This document shows positions 1-13,866 of a stretch of 64,000 nt of DNA, one piece after another. Location of the stretch: the NCBI GenBank assembly GCA_903813345.2, contig CAIIXF020000005.1:13645375-13709374 (forward strand), read 5' to 3'. The notes under the pieces were generated by a model. The model was not told where the DNA came from. It made no database searches and saw only the letters and a program-made list of their open reading frames with translations. The translations under genes and the position numbers were made by a program. The stretch comes from Owenia fusiformis. Taxonomy: Eukaryota > Annelida > Polychaeta > Sabellida > Oweniidae. The stretch's first letter is position 1. Each line of letters begins with the position of its first letter.

Positions 1-1224
1 AGACGGGTTTAATCTACGAGATTTCCCCAAGATGATGCTCAATCAAATGCTAATCGGTAACCAATAAAACGTGTATGCGGAATCTTTAACACTTGTCGAT
101 ACTTATAAAATATCAAAGATTGAGAATGTTAGTTTCAAGTTTGCCCTTAATTTTCTCGGCTTACAAGTATAAGCTCCTTTGTTAATAAAGGGTATGAATG
201 GAGGGATGTATAGGACAATGCCGTTTCAGATCACAGGAAATTTCATAAATTTAGAATTATAATTACGTAATATAACTTGGTGTCCAATATGATGTTCAAT
301 ATAATGACATCCACTATGATGTATATAAGTTGATGATGTCAAAAATTATATCATAAAAATGATATTGTGTTGTGTCCCCATATACCACATTTAGTATCCA
401 TAGAATAAGTAATGATATCACTATATTCAAGGTCAAATTCAAGGTCACGTGAGGCATATGTTGAAACGTACATTATTTTATTGACTCTTTACTCTGCTAT
501 ATAAAATCAAACTCTGATAAATATTACTAAAGTCTAATCAAACAGCATTAATCATTCAAATAGACCCGCTGAAGAGAGTTAAGGTCGAATATGAAATTAA
601 GATCCCAAAAAGGTTTTACCGAAAGAAAATCGAAGACACTATGTCTCAATTCTGGCTCATACGGAAATTAAAATTGTGATTTATTTTAATTGTGATCGAG
701 CAATCGCACCTTTTATTGCGAGCCAATCATTTATAATCGTGGAAAATCGGGGCAAGAGTTCCCGTAATATCATATATGTCAATACAATCTAAAAATATGG
801 GACTATAAAATAACCAGAAGTTCAAAATATATTATCAATTAAAATTGATTTGAGATATGATTCAATCCGCTTCGGGGATCGGATTTAGTCTAGTGTAGCG
901 ATGAAGATATGTAAGAACCCAGCACGGTTCCAGAAGACACAAACTGGAATTATCTATATTTGGGAAAGAGTCCCAAAAACGAGCACGGGGAGATTTGACA
1001 GACACGTACAGCTTACGACGAAGTACCCAGTTCTCTAATCGATGTGTATCTGAGTACATCGCATAACTGTCGACTCCTATTTGATCACATCTTCTGTTTT
1101 TTATCTCCTTGTTTTCCCATTTGATTATTTGGATTACTTAATTTATCTTTTTTAAAAAGACATTCTACTGATTTTCTAAAAAAAGGTTATCTGTTCAAAC
1201 ATATGTTACGAATTCCCATTTCTC

Positions 1225-1303
1225 TACCCTGCGTGCAGAGTCTAGTTAAACTACAAGACGAAGCTCTCTTTTAAGAAGTGAAGTCAAACGAATGTAAAGG
1301 GTA
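1225..1303 (+). mobile_element. 79-bp TACCCT element, copy A
   Basis: Runs from taccctgcgtgcagag to aaagggta and is flanked by a perfect 9-bp direct repeat, ccatttctc (1216-1224, 1304-1312). It has imperfect inverted ends (taccct/agggta) and an internal tagtttaacta-type palindrome. Too small to encode anything. Confidence 0.85.
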
Positions 1304-2469
1304 CCATTTCTCCTGTCTTAAACTCATTTTCTTCATTCTATCTCAAATCTCCCGTTCGCCGATTGTTACGAGATAATTGTTATCTCTTATATCATGAGAG
1401 TGGCCAGGATCTAGGATTCATTCTGTAACATTCCAAGAGTTTCTGTAATGTCACTGTAAATTATTACTTTGGCTGGAGACTAGATTACTTTCGCGCAAGG
1501 GTCCGTCTGGTTTTCATCACGCCGTATCGAGAAACAGATACCACGGACGATTGGCAAGCCCAATAGTTCTTAGATATTTCGAGGAGGATAGGTTCCCGGC
1601 ATTCGTTCACGATATTCTTTTGATTGGCCTGAACCAATTTGGTAATAATGCTACTACAATGCTCATCCCAATCCCATGAATTTAGATCTTAAATTTAAGA
1701 GAATTTAAATTGAAAAAGCAGGGGTAATGCTGAATTAGCAGCGGCATCACGAAAGATATCGTCAAAGTATAAATGGTAACGTACATTGTATAGAGATGGG
1801 TCTTCAAAAAGTCTAATCGCGCTGAGAGTTGAACCGCTATGGCCTCCATCTCAGATTAGCTTGCTCCGTTGTGGGATTATGGGAGATTACCCTCCTTGAA
1901 CAGATATATTGGTGGCACATTGATGGGAATAGTGTATCATTTTAACGTTTTTAGATTACTTTGATGATTTTTTGGTCACGGTACCTGATGTTTATGCCCA
2001 ACATTCCGAGACTAAAGAGGAATGAGGTGTTTAATTGGCTATATAATCCATATGGCACTTACATAATCCTCAGAGATACGAATCAATTAATTGATAAAAA
2101 CAATTTTTGAGAGATAAGTTGATACCCAACATCTGTCAGCAAACGTTACTTTACATATAAAAGTAAAATCATTTAACTTTTGAGACGGATTTTGCTCTTT
2201 AATGTAAATCGTCCCGGAGCTACATAACAGGGTTCAAACGAAGAAACTAAAAATGTTAACTTTTCTGTTACTTTTTCACAAACTACCTAGTCTCATTCAC
2301 ACTCAGATATTTCAACTTACAGCCTAGAGCCTAGATATCGATACATTTAGGAAATAGATTTTTAACTGATTTTCATAGTCATTATATATATAGATTTATA
2401 TTATAGTAAAAAATTCATGATTATGATTACGAATAATCACTGAAATAGGTACATCTTATTTAAGGATTT

Positions 2470-2885
2470 TTAAAGCCCTGGGCCTTGGGCATTGAGGACT
2501 GAATAATTCCTCAAAAGGTGTTATTTCAACCTTTGCACGAGATGCGCAACATCAAGTGTGAAGTTTAGGAAATAATGCCTGAGTGGAATGAATCAGCCAC
2601 AATGCATTAAGTCTTGGGCTTAAACTATTTACAAACATTGCAAAATATTTTCTTTGAAATCACATATAAAGTACGAAATCACCTATTTCAAAGAAACTTT
2701 ATGCAAGGGTCAAGTTGACAAAGCATCAATTTCAGTCTGTAGAGTCAAGTTGTCACCTTGACAACCATTCAACGAATGACCTTGGGTGAGTTATTGGCTA
2801 TATAATGCAATGCAGTTATATGAATACTGTGTTCGTTTTGGCTGGAATCGGACACACTTTGCTTGCTGCCTAGCTATGTGTGAAA
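2470..2885 (+). repeat. Dispersed repeat R1, uninterrupted copy
   Basis: About 415 bp, from ccctgggccttgggcat through gcctagctatgtgtgaaag. It matches 61571-61720 plus 62535-62730 in the NNP gene intron at high identity with small indels. Family unknown; no ORF. Confidence 0.75.
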
Positions 2886-3239
2886 GGAGAATAAGTACAT
2901 GTTCAAAATCAATTTTAAAGTGAAATGGCATTTCCGTTTTTCATTGAGTTCTGAAAGTGCGACTCCGAGTACCTACAGTCCTACATACATGTACGTATAT
3001 GTAGTTGTAGGTGAACTACTTTAGGCACATGGGCAATTCTTTATTGAATTGTTTAATTAAGGCCATTAGAACATCTTGAAGATATGCTTGGTTTAAGAAT
3101 GCCATTGCTTAAGCCCATTCACGATATAAGTCGCGTACATTCTACCAACTGAAAAAATTCAATTATTCTGTGACATAAAAGAAGATTCAAACCATACAGT
3201 TCACCGTGAACAAATTATGATTGAGGCCTTACCGATTTT

Positions 3240-3370
3240 AGCGAATATAACTTGATCCAACGCACCACTGATCCAGACAGTCCTTAAGTCCAAAGGGATG
3301 TCTGTGTAATGTGTTACTTCATCGATTCAGTTTCACTTTCAATTAAGATAAAAGTAAATTGATTAAAAAG
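3240..3370 (+). repeat. Dispersed repeat pair (first copy)
   Basis: atccaacgcaccactgat … aatgtgttacttcat matches 6198-6330 (atccaatgcaccactgat … aatgtgttatttcat) in the same orientation, about 85% by eye. Non-coding. Confidence 0.6.
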
Positions 3371-3825
3371 AACGAAAGTTTTGTTATTCCAAGGTCTAAA
3401 GTGAATTTGGAATTAGAAAGGTCATGTTGTTCGAAAGTGTACGAGTCTGGGATTGGTTCAAAAGAAAAATTAGAAAATGCGCCTCGGAATGGCTTTAATG
3501 CTGAGCATTTTGCCAATTTTTGAGTTTTTACTTTTTATCTCAAGCAATGTTTCCTAGGTTGTGTCCTGTTTTGACATCAATTATTTTTCGCGATGATTCT
3601 AAAGTACATATTCTCATTGCACTACTTTATTTGGGACCTAGGTACATGTACGTTCTAGACGGAACCGCAACTTTCAACACAAAAAATTCATATGTTGCCT
3701 TCTTTGTCGATGTACAATGTACATGTAATATTAATCAGCATGTGCCACAACGGCACCCTCGGGGCACTCTTCACAGAGCCCATTTCATATTCCATTGTAA
3801 ATGAAACAGAGGGTGCTTAATGTAT

Positions 3826-4744
3826 GTATAGACGTGTCGCAAAAAGGTGGCGCATTTGTTTTTAAGGGTATCACGTGAATGTAACTTTGATTCCCCGGAT
3901 TATAAGATAATATTCTAATTTAAGTTATATATCATTTTAAAGCTGTTTCGATGAAGATTTTAGACCAACTACACTCCGTTCACATTTTTGCGCGTTCGTT
4001 TTTAAAAAAGAGTTTTTACCAAAACATCTGGCAAATATCCCATGTTGACACGTTACATTTTGAATTATTTTTCGTCTTTAAACGCTCATAACTCAAACAA
4101 TATATGACTATTATACTTATTTTTCGTCTTGATAAGGGTAGATGGAAGTTTTATTTCAAAGGATGAATTTTAGTAAGCGTCCCATATTGTGACGTCATAG
4201 AGTCTGAAAAATAGAATCTGTTGACAGCGACCTTTTTTGCTCATTTTTTGGTACCTTCAACTTTTCAGGTGTACATTAAACAAAAAATACGAGATCAATT
4301 TTAAAAAAATCATACATGATTATTTTGCTCCTAAACTCTAGTTTATTATAAATAGTTGATTTTGTTCACAAAAGTATGTGTTTTCTGTTGTATGTGGAAA
4401 ACTGGAGGACGAAAGGTTTTCAAAATTCATTAAAATAGGGCTAATTTACGCCATTCGCCTATTTTCAAGCACAGCAACACGTATATTTATTTCACCTAAA
4501 ATATCAATTGATTCGTGTTTTATGATGCTCCTAGCCCATTAACAATATATATATGATATCAGAGTTATTCGTCTAAAATGTTTTGGGATATAGAGGTAAA
4601 TGTGGAGGACGAAAGGATTTTCATGTGTGTACATTTTTCTCAAAAACGTCACATTCTATCATGTTAAAAGCGAGGATCCTCTGGATTACGCCACAAAATG
4701 TGTAACAATGCGTTCGCGAGCTTTTTGCGACACAGCGTCTATAC
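3826..4744. mobile_element. 919-bp inverted-terminal-repeat element
   Basis: The left end gtatagacgtgtcgcaaaaa and the right end (…ttttgcgacacagcgtctatac) are inverted copies differing by a short indel. The interior is AT-rich and non-coding, with the words ttatatatcattttaaag (3925) and gtgacgtcat (about 4190), and two gtggaggacgaaagg-like words (about 4402 and 4601). No clear target duplication. Probably a non-autonomous DNA element. Confidence 0.65.
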
Positions 4745-4975
4745 AACGGGTCGTTTTACAATGTGTTATTCCTTGAGCATTCGTGGCTTAATCGGCCTTG
4801 ATGGCTATACATGCATCTAGGAGTCATAATATCTTGGATTGTTTTGGGGATTTTTAAAACGTTCCTTTCCATTTCTATGTAGGTGTTCTTTATTGAGACT
4901 CGGAGAGTGTTACCCAATCTAAAATAGTCTGGCTGTCTATTTTCTTATTTCTTACTGTCAAAGATACTTTAACAT

Positions 4976-5735
4976 TCAAGCATCGTGGTTTATGGCATTC
5001 AAACGATAGGCAACATGTAAAATATTTAAGCAATAGGCAAGTATTGAACCATTCAAGCAATATGAAAAGATTGAAGCATTCAAGCAATAGGCAAGTATTG
5101 AAGCATTCAAGCAATAGGCAACAGCTGAACCATTCAAGCAATAGACAACAATTGAATCATCACACAATAGGCAACAATTGAACCGTTCAAGCAATAGGCA
5201 AGGATTGAACCATTCAAGCAATAGGCAATAATTGAACTTTTCAATTGCAAGTATAAGACAACAATTGAACCATTCAAGCAATAGACAACAATTGAATCAT
5301 TCAAACAATCGGCAACAAATGAACCATTCAAGCAATAGGCAAGGATTGAACCATTCACGCAATATGCAACAATTGAACAATTCGAGTAACAGGCAGCAGT
5401 TGAACTATTCAATTGCAATCGGCAACAATTGAACCATTCAAGTTTAAGACAACAATTGAACCATTCAAGCAATAGGCAACAATTGAACCAGTCAAGCAAT
5501 AGTCAACAATTGAGCAAATCAAGTTTTAGGCAACAATCGAACAATTGAACAATTCAAGTAATAGGCAACAATTGAACAATTCAAGTAATAGGCAACAATT
5601 GAACTATTCAAACAATAGGCAACAAGTGAACTATTCAAACAATAGACAATTGTGTCATTTAACCAACAGGAAGATTCAAGCAATAGACAAAAGGAACATT
5701 CAAACAATAAGCATCTCGAACAATAGATGAATTCG
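4976..5735. repeat. 27-bp minisatellite, open on both strands
   Basis: About 28 units of aattgaaccattcaagcaat plus aggcaac. The 27-bp (9-codon) period keeps frames open: NHSSNRQQL-type repeats on plus, CLNGSIVAY-type on minus. Units at the two ends are more diverged. The apparent proteins are a product of the period, not genes. Confidence 0.9.
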
Positions 5736-5739
5736 ATAG

Positions 5740-8700
5740 TTCGAATTGAAAACAGCTGCAAGAGATAAAATGATGATATTTTCATTCCAGCCCAGTTAGA
5801 TGAAACCTTTACCGAATCCACAGAGAGAGGGAAGCTAGAGAACAATATTTTGTGTTTATCGCACGTCTATATCGCTAGCCCGTTGTCTGGCTGTGGATCC
5901 GATTAGCGAAACCCTGTTGTAATCGCTTTTGCTAATTGTGAAACAAAGGTCATTGGAACATCTGGTTCGAAATGGTTCAGCACCCTCGGAGTTTGATGTC
6001 TGCTGGCGCTGTTTCCGTTTTGTAGTGTTAAGTGGTTTTATATTATGGAAAGTGAATTGAATATTTGTAAGTGTGTCCTTGATATTCTAGTAGTTAATGT
6101 AACTGTCACAAACAATTGATGACTACAAGAAAATCAAGGATTTGAATAAGAAATCACAGTGAACTTATCACATAACTAGACTCAATTAGAGCAAATATTA
6201 CTTACATCCAATGCACCACTGATTTAGACAGGTCCTAAATCCAAACGGATATGTCTGTGCAATGTGTTATTTCATTGATTTGATTTCACAAATGAAATTA
6301 TCATAAATGAAGAAAATTGATCACAGTTTAAATTGTTTTTCTATGGTTTCACTTCTTCCCTGTATCAGGTTATTTTTGATCAAATTTCATGAGTAAATAT
6401 CAAAAATCTTTGAAATGAGCTGGGTATTTTTCGTGAACTTATTGAAAGACCTGGTATATATTATACAAAAATAATACATATCGTATAATTTAACGAATTG
6501 AACACATAAGTAGAATTTAAGTAGGACTAATATTGAGTCAGATTCTGATTTATATTGTGATATTCTGATTTTATCCCGCAGTAGATACTAAGACACTGTC
6601 ATGGACGTTTGTGACCAATATTGCAAATGCCCCCTCGGTTTACTTTAATTCGTTTTACTTTGTAGATATTCCAATTCTCGGATCATTTCTGTCTTGTGAA
6701 GAATGTACAGTACTATAATGACCTTTGCAATGGTTTGAAATTGTGTTTCTTTAATTTAAAAGGGAGCTTTATCAAAGGTAGTTGGCTTTTCAATAATGTT
6801 GTTCATGGTTGTATTGCCTTGGTTTCATCGACTATGTGTTATGGTGCTAGCATTCTTTTGATATTCACATTCGCGCTTTCGAGTCAAATAAACAAATACA
6901 TTTAGATAAGTAGTAATAGGTAATAAAATAGCAAATTGATTTGAATGCATTATCCAGTCTGATCCTAAAATACCTTTGTGATTTAATGCATCTGTCCATA
7001 TACTAGATATAGTATTTGTTCAGGGTATTCGACGATGCATCTATCTATCATTCAAGAAAAAGATATATGGAGAAACTTAGACTTTGATTAATTGAAGATG
7101 GACAGTGCCATAAATTGTCGTTGTTTTATTGGCAATACTTATAATGGTAGCCTTCGATTATTTATAGCTGCATGGGTTGTTGAACATAAAATGAATGAAA
7201 CCATAATAAAAAGTCTCAGGTACAATTCTGCCATTCACGGGGTTAAATCTTATTTATATCAAGTGTCGACGGATGGATTGTTCGGCATGGAGAATGGCTA
7301 AACGGGTAACTGTTAAACAACAAACTTGGCTTATCTGTCTCTAGTTTGGGGTGCGCAGGAACTGTTAAACCAAACAAATATTATCTGTCCATTCATTCTC
7401 ATAAGCGATTCCCACCATTCTGATTTATCAGAGTCCTTCTTTATATAAAGCCCGTGAGAGAAAACCTCATATTGAGATAGTAGACGGTCTGCAACCGAGT
7501 CTGCAACTCACATTGGTTCCCAAACTTCCCACCTTGTTTGATCATGAGACAGCCTTTATCAAAATCAAAGAGTAATTTGTATACGCACTAATATGCGTAC
7601 TTTGTGGCTCTGATTGAGACGTGATTGATACCATATTTTAAGATTTGTTGTTCAGAACTTAACATCCATGTGTTAAGAAGGAACAAAACGCAACACCGAG
7701 AAAACAAACAAACAAACACAACGGACTCTGTTAGCCATTAGATGACAAAGCACAAAGAGCAAATTTGAGAAACAAAAACACTGGGGATTCCACTAATTTA
7801 ACGAACATGGAAGTTTAATCGCGTCTCATTCTATCATAATCCATTATAAGTAGACTTCTACATAGACATATGTATAAATAGACAAAGACATACTTTGTGT
7901 ATGTCTCTGATTAATTCTATTTGTTTATCATTTATCTAATCATTATGCACGATGTAGATGCCTAATTAGTGCGGCTAATTCCATCATTAATTAATACCTG
8001 AAAACAAGCTGGATCACGCTCGCTGCACTATACGCAGCCGAATCTGCCAATTCTTGACCGAGAGATCATAGATCTCACCCTTGCTCGACTCGGCGAATAT
8101 ATTTTAATTTCAGTTTTAAACGGCTTCATCTAATTGTAAGTTCCTCTGACTTACAGGAGGGTAATCTCATTTGCACGAGCTAATGCAATCCGATTTACGA
8201 CCGGTGACCTAATTAACATAAAAGTTAATCCTATGTATCTATTTAACCATCTTTATCAAATACTTCTAATATCCGAAGAGGATAAACACATATTATTGGG
8301 GGATAAATAAATTCAACGTCCGTGCACGTCGCTATAATGTTCTGCAGTTACCAACTGACCTTCCTCCCATGCCCCCTAAAGAGGTAGGAGGACAATTTGA
8401 TTGGTGCTAAGTGCATATACTAATTAGACCATTGTGATCAAAACTGAGTTTTTATTACTGACATGGATAACAACACGAATTCCCGTGTCTCAAGACAATG
8501 AGATCCGAGAGTCACTGCGGAACAAATACTAATAGTAAACTCGACGTTAAATGAAATCAAATTAGACTCACTTTCAGAACTAAGGGTATAATTTACAAAA
8601 CGGAACAATCTCATCTTAGCTTTATTTTTACTATCAATAAATTTCAATCAGGTTTATTAAATTCGATTTCCAAAGAACAATTACTGGAACATGGTGAGCT

Positions 8701-9450
8701 GTTTTCCTTCAATTAAATTGCCGAAGAAGTAGAAAGTAAAACCTTGGTTTAAAGTTGCGCGTGCTTTGACTAAATGCTGAATACGATTTTCGCGAATAAT
8801 ATTTCCCATTAGAATGTTGAAAACACACGTTCCCCTTCCTGAGCAAATATGTTCGTCGACAATTCACAGGAAATATTCAGAATTTGTTTTGTATATTTGT
8901 GTATTGGTATTTGATTTTGCATCGTGATCCAGGGAATAGGCGACTTTAATAACCAGTGGACGGAAATCAGGGCAATCTTATATTTGCATACCAAATTGAC
9001 AATTGGTGTTTATTTAAAGTGTTGCCTTTTATGATTTTTCACGAAACCATAATATAAAGCTCGTCACCCCAAAGTACATGCGCGATAGTTGTAAACACAC
9101 GTAAACTTCCATACAGGAATTTGAAGTAGTTTGCCAGCTGTATAACCAAGTATTTCAAAGGAACTAAGCATAGGAAGATACCATAAACAGAACTCCAATG
9201 GGCTATTTGGAAACGCATGGCAATCTTGACTTTTGAAAAGTACTACCACATTTGCATCGTTTACTGATGATCCAAAGCTGACACTTACTGCAATTGATAG
9301 AATTAATCATCAAACTATTTTATAGTCCTCGAAAATCAATAAGATTCACAAGAATATTTCATATCAAACCTGTTGATTACCTGACTTGTTTTTCAATCAT
9401 CTCACAAAAGGGTTTACTTAATGAAGCGTTTGTTCTTCATGCGTGCTCTC
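5740..9450. other. Gene-free stretch
   Basis: AT-rich DNA with the 6198 repeat copy. Short frames only; I see no gene, RNA gene or complete mobile element. Confidence 0.6.
6198..6330 (+). repeat. Dispersed repeat pair (second copy)
   Basis: Direct copy of 3240-3370. Confidence 0.6.
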
Positions 9451-9455
9451 TATAC

Positions 9456-10301
9456 CACCCTATGCAGACAGAGCCTGTGGGAAATATTGGGTGCGGCGCA
9501 AATGAGCGGAGGGTGCGGAGCTAACGGTCATTTTTGAATTTAAAATTGGGATATTTCTGAAACTAAGCCGTTTTGGGACTTCAAATATACCAAGATATGT
9601 GTATTTGACACCAAATATCAATAAAATTGTGAAAATAGTAGTGCAATTCATTTTATAGCGACGCAGTACGCCTTAAACATTTCCCAGACCTATATATTTT
9701 GAGACTATCCTTTTAATACTGCGTCCCCAGCATTCATAAAAAATGGTGTTCAAGATACACTACCCATGCAAATTATTTTTGCATCTTGAAAGCCAGGCAG
9801 TATCTGTGTGATTTTATAAAAATTCGGAAATGTTCTTCAGATATGAGCCCCCTCTAAATATTGGGTGCGGAGCTACGTTTATCGAGCTGCACCGCACTCA
9901 ATATTTAGAGGGGGCTCATATCTGAAAAAATTTCCGAATTTTTATAAAATCACACAGATACTGCCTGGCTTCCAAGATGCAAAAATAATTTGTATAGATA
10001 GTGCACCTTGAACACCATTTTTTATGAATGCTGGGGACTATTAAAAGGATAATTTCAAAATATATAGGTCTGGGAAAGGTTTAAGGCACACTGCGTCGCT
10101 ATAGAATGAATTGCGCTACTATTTTCACAATTGTATTGATATTTGGTGTCAAATACACATATCTTGGTATATTTGAAATCCCAAAACGGCTTAGTTTCAG
10201 AAATATCCCAAATTTAAATTCAAAAATAACCGTTAGCTCCGCACCCTCCGCTCATTTGCTCCGCACCCAATATTTCCCACAGGCTCTGTCTGCATAGGGT
10301 G
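9456..10301. mobile_element. 846-bp fold-back element with TATAC target duplication
   Basis: The two arms (about 9456-9880 and 9885-10301) are near-perfect reverse complements meeting at a short loop near 9880. It starts caccctatgcagacagag, ends with the complement, and is flanked by tatac (9451-9455, 10302-10306). The mirrored 63-codon frames in the arms are a product of the symmetry. No transposase. Confidence 0.85.
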
Positions 10302-10710
10302 TATACTGCAAGACGAAATTATTCTACCAGTGACTCAAATGAATTAGAATTAGCATGATGTTTAGCAATTCCAATTCTAATCTGACTCCTTGAAGAATAG
10401 AATATTGTAAAATGGTGACACTTTTTTCGAAACGTAAATTCATCTAGTGTCTATCAAATCAACTCCCTTTGATAATACACTTCTGAATTTTGCCTGTGAG
10501 AGACCCATTATAACTGACAAAAAGAGAGCTACACCTGGTTACATTTAGCAGTATGCATTTGATGAAGATACCAAACCTGACGAGCAATTTTGCTGAGCAT
10601 ATATTGTTGAGTTCAGAATTTACATTTCCTGTCCTTTTGGAAAAGATGTGATCGATGTCGGGCTCACGTTTATAACTGCCAGGGAGGTGGGGCCTCTCGA
10701 TTTATTGGAC

Positions 10711-11864
10711 CACATCCTGACACAGTGTTCAATCACAATGTGACAGGATGTTCAATCGCATTGTGACAGAGTGTTCAATCACAATGTTACAGGGTGTCCA
10801 ACCACTTGTGACAGGGTGTTCAATCGCATTGTGACGGGGTGTTCAACCACATTGTGACAGCGTGTTCTATCACGTGTGACAGGGTGTTCAATCGCATTAT
10901 GACGGGGTGTTTAATCACGCCGTGACAGAGTGTTCAATCACAACGTGACAGAGTGTTCAATCACATAGTTACAGGGTGTTCAACCACATTGTGACAGAGT
11001 GTTCAATCACATAATTACAGGGTGTCCAACCACTTGTGAGAGGGTGTTCAATCGCAATTTGACGGGGTGTTCAACCACATTATGACAGCGTGTTCAATCA
11101 CGTGTGACAGGGTGTTCATTCGCATTATGACGGGGTGTTTAATCACACCGTGACAGAGTGTTCAATCACAACGTGACAGAGTGTCCAATCACATAGTTAC
11201 AGGGTGTTCAACCACATTGTGACAGGGTGTTCAATCGCATTGTGACAGAGTGTTCAATCACATAATTTAAGGGTGTTCAACCAAATTGTGACAGGGTGTT
11301 CAATCGCATTGTGACAGAGCGTTCAATCACATAATTACAGGGTGTTCAACCACATTGTGACAGGGTGTTCAATCGCATTGTGACAGAGCGTTCAATCACA
11401 TAATTACAGGGTGTTCAACCACATTGTGACAGGGTGTTCAATCGCATTGTGACAGAGTGTTCAGTCACATAATTACAGGGTGTTCAACCACATTGTGACA
11501 GGGTGTTCAATCGCATTGTGACAGAGTGTTCAATCACACAATTACAGGGTGTTCAACCACATTGTGACAGGGTGTTCAATCGCATTGTGACAGAGTGTTC
11601 AATCACATTATTACAGGGTGTTCAACCACATTGTGACAGGGTGTTCAATCGCATTGTGACAGAGTGTTCAATCACATAATTACAGGGTGTTCAACCACAT
11701 TGTGACAGTGTGTTCAATCGCATTATGACAGAGTGTTCAATTACATAATTACAGGGTGTTCAACCACATTGTGACAGGGTGTTCAATCGCATTGTGACAG
11801 AGTCTTCAATCACATAATTACAGGGTGTTCAACCACATTGTGACAGGGTGTTCAATCGCATTGT
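10711..11864. repeat. 23-bp satellite with 69-bp higher-order unit
   Basis: About 50 units of the type cattgtgacagggtgttcaa. From about 11200 they are arranged as three distinct 23-mers (gacaggg…atcg, gacagag…atca, attacaggg…acca), giving a regular 69-bp higher-order repeat. The first half is less regular. The end at 11864 is abrupt. Confidence 0.92.
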
Positions 11865-12615
11865 TGTTTTATATATGATAAAAAGAATAAAATAAAAACA
11901 AAATAATATAAGTTCGCAGTATTGTTTAAATTATTACTGCTGCAAGAATATTGCAAAGTTTTACAGCAGAAATTATGGATGATGTCCAAGTTAATCTATC
12001 ATTGGATTCGACTAATTGAAATACTTGTTTAACAATCGTTAAGTACATGTTGGTTGCTGCTTGTCGTCTTGGATAACTATACGCTCATTACGGGGAAATC
12101 AATTGTGTTTTGGAAGACCTTTGATGTTATTGTCAGAAGTAATTAATTCATCTATAACGTACCCTATCATGAACTCGTCGATCGTGATATTAGTAGGAAG
12201 TAAATACGTACTTGCAATTACTGAGTACTGACCCGAGGATACTTTGCCTAGGAATAAAACGTTTTCATTTTTGCGAGATGCCTTGGAGTCCCAAATGCAA
12301 TGGAAAGCTTTGGAGTGCGATTAAGAAAAAAAAATGAAATGAACAACGAAAATAAATCATTTTAAAAAGGAAATTGCGTGTAAATATTTTAATCAGAATG
12401 ATGTTAAAGACAAACAATTTAAGAGTTCAATTCAATATGTCAAGTAAAACAATTTCTAAACGACACTAATTAATTAATAAGTGATCCTATCAACTCTGTT
12501 CTTGTAGAATACCTGTAAAAGCCTCTGGGACGCTCGGCTCGGTGCAACTCTCATGTGTAGATTTGTAAATGCTGATCCTCGGTTCTGTATTCTTCCCCGT
12601 TGGGGTACAATAAGT

Positions 12616-13035
12616 TCCATAGGAAACTTTTCTACCACATTGAACTACACCCCCTTCCAGGAATATGGAAACTTATTACCACACTGAACTTCATTCCCCT
12701 CCAGGAATATGGACACTTATTACCACACTGAACTTCATTCCCCTCTAGGAATATGGAAACTTATTACCATGCACACTGAACTTCATTCCACTCCAGGAAT
12801 ATGGAAACTTATTACCACGTACTGAACTTCATTCCCCTTCAGGAATATGGAAACGCCTCTACAAAATTGAACTACACACATCCTTCCATGACTCTGAAAA
12901 CGTTTCTAACCCATTGAACTACACTCCCTTCCAGGAATATGGAAGCGTTTCTCCACAATAGAACTAAACTCCCTTTCATAAGTCGGGAAACGATTCTTCC
13001 CGACTGTACTATGTTATATTGCATTAGTCAGGAAA
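12616..13035. repeat. 44-bp tandem array
   Basis: About nine units with the core ccaggaatatggaaactt, then attaccacactgaacttc. The first four or five are close; later ones drift (gaaacgtttctaccacattg). Non-coding. Confidence 0.88.
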
Positions 13036-13866
13036 CGTTACCCCCTCTTTTCAATAATCTCTTTACGCTCATAATGATCTGAAACCTTGTTGTATTTTAA
13101 AAAATCATCCACATAAGTCCTGAATATATTGATGAATCGAATGAAACTTTGAAACTCAAGTTTTAAGAATCGTTTTTCGCTAGATGTTTTTTAAACCTGA
13201 CCATTATGACATAACGGAATTTCATTGGGAAACAAATTCGGAAAATTCCGATAGCCCAGATAGTCTTATCCTGCTAAACAGCCCGTATAAATAAACTAAA
13301 CTAGATACGCTATCAAAAAGCCAATGAAACAACATCTAAGTGGATGGAACTAGAGACTGAATCTACTGTGCATTAGTAACATTACAGTGTCGTTATTTTG
13401 ACGTAAGATTACATGGTTGTTGAATTCCAATGTTCAATGGAGTTCAAAGATAAGTACGTTCGTTTTTTGACTGCACTGGTGATTGTCGAAAAACAAGTTT
13501 TCCCCTCATATAAATCGACCTTTCTGTCCTTCATTTTGGATACATGCAATAGACTAGGTGCGGGAAGAAATAATCTTAATTTAAGTCATTAATATTCAGT
13601 CAAACTGATGTCATATTTGAAATCTACTTGTAAAAGTACTTCTAGCAATATGGTTTCGAAAATTGTTTATCAACTTTAAAAATTAAATTTGTTTTGAAAA
13701 TGTGATTCCCCATAGACCCCATGTTACAAAATCACAAAAAGTGAAATATATTTTCTTGTATTGGACAGATAACATTTTCCTTTACTGGACACATTTTAAT
13801 TTTCATAACTATTAAAACAGAAGATGCAATTTAAGTTAAAGGGAACTTTCTACTATACCCGCCATG

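Noticed and set aside
5134-5499. 121-codon minus-strand open frame with repeated CLNGSIVAY
   Set aside because: It is the 27-bp minisatellite read in one frame; similar frames exist on both strands.
9460-10297. Two 63-codon frames of near-identical protein, one on each strand
   Set aside because: They are the mirrored arms of the fold-back element.
10711-11864. CRISPR-like spaced repeats
   Set aside because: Units are contiguous without unique spacers and the genome is eukaryotic.
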